Below the pieces are notes generated by a model. It did not search any database. It saw only the letters and a list, made by a program, of their open reading frames with translations, and had not been told where the DNA came from. From NCBI GenBank assembly GCA_031263835.1, contig JAISEZ010000155.1:1-6664 (forward strand): 6,664 nt of DNA, in the 5' to 3' direction. Source of the DNA: Tannerella sp. (GTDB taxonomy: Bacteria; Bacteroidota; Bacteroidia; Bacteroidales; Tannerellaceae). Below are positions 5,778 to 6,664 of this stretch, piece by piece (within the stretch, counting starts at the first letter, position 1; each line of letters opens with the position of its first letter). A program made the position numbers and the translations under genes.

Positions 5778-6548
5778 CTGATTAACTGCTTTCAGCAGAG
5801 CATTCACGGCTTCGTCCGGCGAGGCGGTTTCGTTCAGCAGCTGCACGAACTTGCTGCCGACAATCGCACCCGAGGCATTGGCAACTGCGGCTTCGAAGGT
5901 TGCCCGGTTGCTGATGCCGAAGCCGACTAACCGGGGATTCCGGAGGTTCATCCGGTCGATACGCCGGAAGTAAGCCTGTCCGGCGTCGTCGAAGGCCTGC
6001 TGTGCACCGGTCGTGGAGGCGCTCGATACCATGTAGATAAAGCCGTCCGTATGCCCGTCAATCAGGCGGATACGTTCGTCCGACGTTTCGGGCGTAATCA
6101 GCATGATGACTTTCAGGCCGTAGCGGATGGCCGTTGCGCGGTAATCCGCCATGTAGTCGGCAAAGGGCAGGTCGGGGATAATCATGCCGTCCACGCCGGT
6201 GGCGGCGCACGAACGGCAGAATGCCTCGAACCCGTACTGCATCACCGGATTGAGGTAGCCCATCAGCAGCAGCGGCATCTGCACCGTCCGGCGAATGTCC
6301 TTCAGCTGCTCAAAGAGCCGGCGCAGCGACATGCCGTTGCGCAGCGCCTGTGTGGCGGCCTGCTGGATGACGGGGCCATCCGCCATCGGGTCGGAAAAGG
6401 GTATGCCGATTTCCGCCATGTCCACGCCGCCGCGTTGCAGGGCTTCCAGCACGGCCTGCGTATTGTCCGCTTCGGGATAGCCCGCCGTGAAGTACACGGA
6501 CAGGATACCCGTCCGTCGTGTCTCGAAAAGTTGTGTAATACGGTTCAT
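5775..6548 (-). CDS. trpA: Tryptophan synthase alpha subunit
   Basis: This 257-residue cytoplasmic TIM-barrel subunit splits indole-3-glycerol phosphate into indole and glyceraldehyde 3-phosphate, passing indole to TrpB for tryptophan synthesis. The start MNRITQLFE, FTAGYP (20-25), MAEIGIPFSDPMADGP (44-59, catalytic Glu46 and Asp57), MGYLNPVMQYGF (96-107), MIIPDLP, the loop-6 stretch YMVSSASTTGA and the phosphate-binding GFGISN and GAIVGSKFV are all intact and in order. Length is normal for the family (E. coli 268). The ATG at 6548 gives the conserved N-terminus. In Bacteroides, trpA is usually the last gene of a trp operon; I find no TAnnTTTG promoter in the 116 bases upstream, which fits read-through from a trp gene beyond the window, though a heptamer array intervenes. 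The stop codon lies in array R5. Confidence 0.97.
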   Translation of the reverse strand: MNRITQLFETRRTGILSVYFTAGYPEADNTQAVLEALQRGGVDMAEIGIPFSDPMADGPVIQQAATQALRNGMSLRRLFEQLKDIRRTVQMPLLLMGYLNPVMQYGFEAFCRSCAATGVDGMIIPDLPFADYMADYRATAIRYGLKVIMLITPETSDERIRLIDGHTDGFIYMVSSASTTGAQQAFDDAGQAYFRRIDRMNLRNPRLVGFGISNRATFEAAVANASGAIVGSKFVQLLNETASPDEAVNALLKAVNQ

Positions 6549-6565
6549 ATAATTGTTTTCTAATT

Positions 6566-6600
6566 TGGATAGTAGTTAGTAGTTAGTAGATAGTAGTTAT
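6566..6600 (+). repeat. Heptamer array R6 upstream of trpA (variant TAGTTAG)
   Basis: Five units run TGGATAG, TAGTTAG, TAGTTAG, TAGATAG, TAGTTAT. A uniform G to A change marks this array as a separately drifting copy. It starts 18 bases upstream of the trpA ATG. Confidence 0.85.
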
Positions 6601-6630
6601 ACTTCACACGGCATGGTTTTGTGCATGACC
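6598..6630 (+). repeat. Third copy of the IR1 terminal sequence
   Basis: Starting at TATACT, this stretch aligns with the left end of IR1 at 2920-2952: shared TATACT, CAC, CGG and GGTTTTGTGCAT segments. Similarity stops after about 30 bases, where IR1 has its first hairpin. It may be a truncated or alternative form of the element. Confidence 0.65.
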
Positions 6631-6649
6631 ATAAAAAATAAATTATCAA

Positions 6650-6664
6650 CACGGAGACACGGAG
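6650..6664 (+). repeat. Start of a CACGGAGA direct repeat, cut by the window end
   Basis: CACGGAGA is followed by CACGGAG, nearly two tandem 8-base units, ending at the window edge. With so few bases this is only a hint. Confidence 0.3.

Noticed and set aside
6051..6563. Plus-strand open frame of 170 codons
   Set aside because: It is antisense to trpA and has no recognisable domain.

Overview
The window reads as a piece of a Bacteroidota (probably Bacteroidales) chromosome. Four independent signs point this way. Two promoters match the Bacteroidota -33/-7 pattern (TTTG, about 20 bases, TAnnTTTG). The large protein at the left edge ends in what looks like a type IX secretion (Por) sorting domain. 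The TrpA sequence closely resembles the Bacteroides-type alpha subunit as I remember it. The starts lack strong Shine-Dalgarno sites. Genus cannot be settled from the sequence alone.

Layout, left to right. Bases 1-2628 (+) are the 3' part of a large, GC-rich, multi-domain surface or secreted protein whose start lies outside the window. Bases 2629-3612 hold no credible gene. This gap between two convergent genes is packed with repeats: arrays of a heptamer with consensus TGRTTAG, two homologous terminator hairpins in opposite orientation, two large inverted-repeat elements (2920-3130 and 3182-3411), two copies of a GAGACGC palindrome, and a short dispersed repeat with core GCTTCGTTCCTCGC. Bases 3613-4644 (-) encode a 6-phosphofructokinase of the mixed-substrate (group III-like) type with a clear promoter. 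Bases 4804-5424 (-) encode a small regulator that joins an N-terminal zinc ribbon to an AraC-type DNA-binding domain, also with a clear promoter. Bases 5775-6548 (-) encode tryptophan synthase alpha (TrpA). The last 100 bases return to repeats.

The three minus-strand genes are tandem but separated by 160 to 350 bases containing repeat arrays. Two of them carry their own promoter, so they look like separate transcription units rather than an operon. TrpA needs a TrpB partner and is normally the last gene of the Bacteroides trp operon; its neighbours would lie beyond the right edge. I see no functional link between TrpA, the regulator and PfkA.

The most unusual content is non-coding. Heptamer arrays start exactly at or inside the stop codons of three of the four genes and run in the gene's direction. 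Because 7 is not a multiple of 3, the unit places stop codons in every frame of both strands. The inverted-repeat element at 2920-3130 has internal hairpins whose stems change by paired, compensating substitutions, and a third copy of its end reappears at 6598, joined to a heptamer array in the same way. This looks like a family of composite, structured, mobile or REP-like intergenic elements. That interpretation is an inference.
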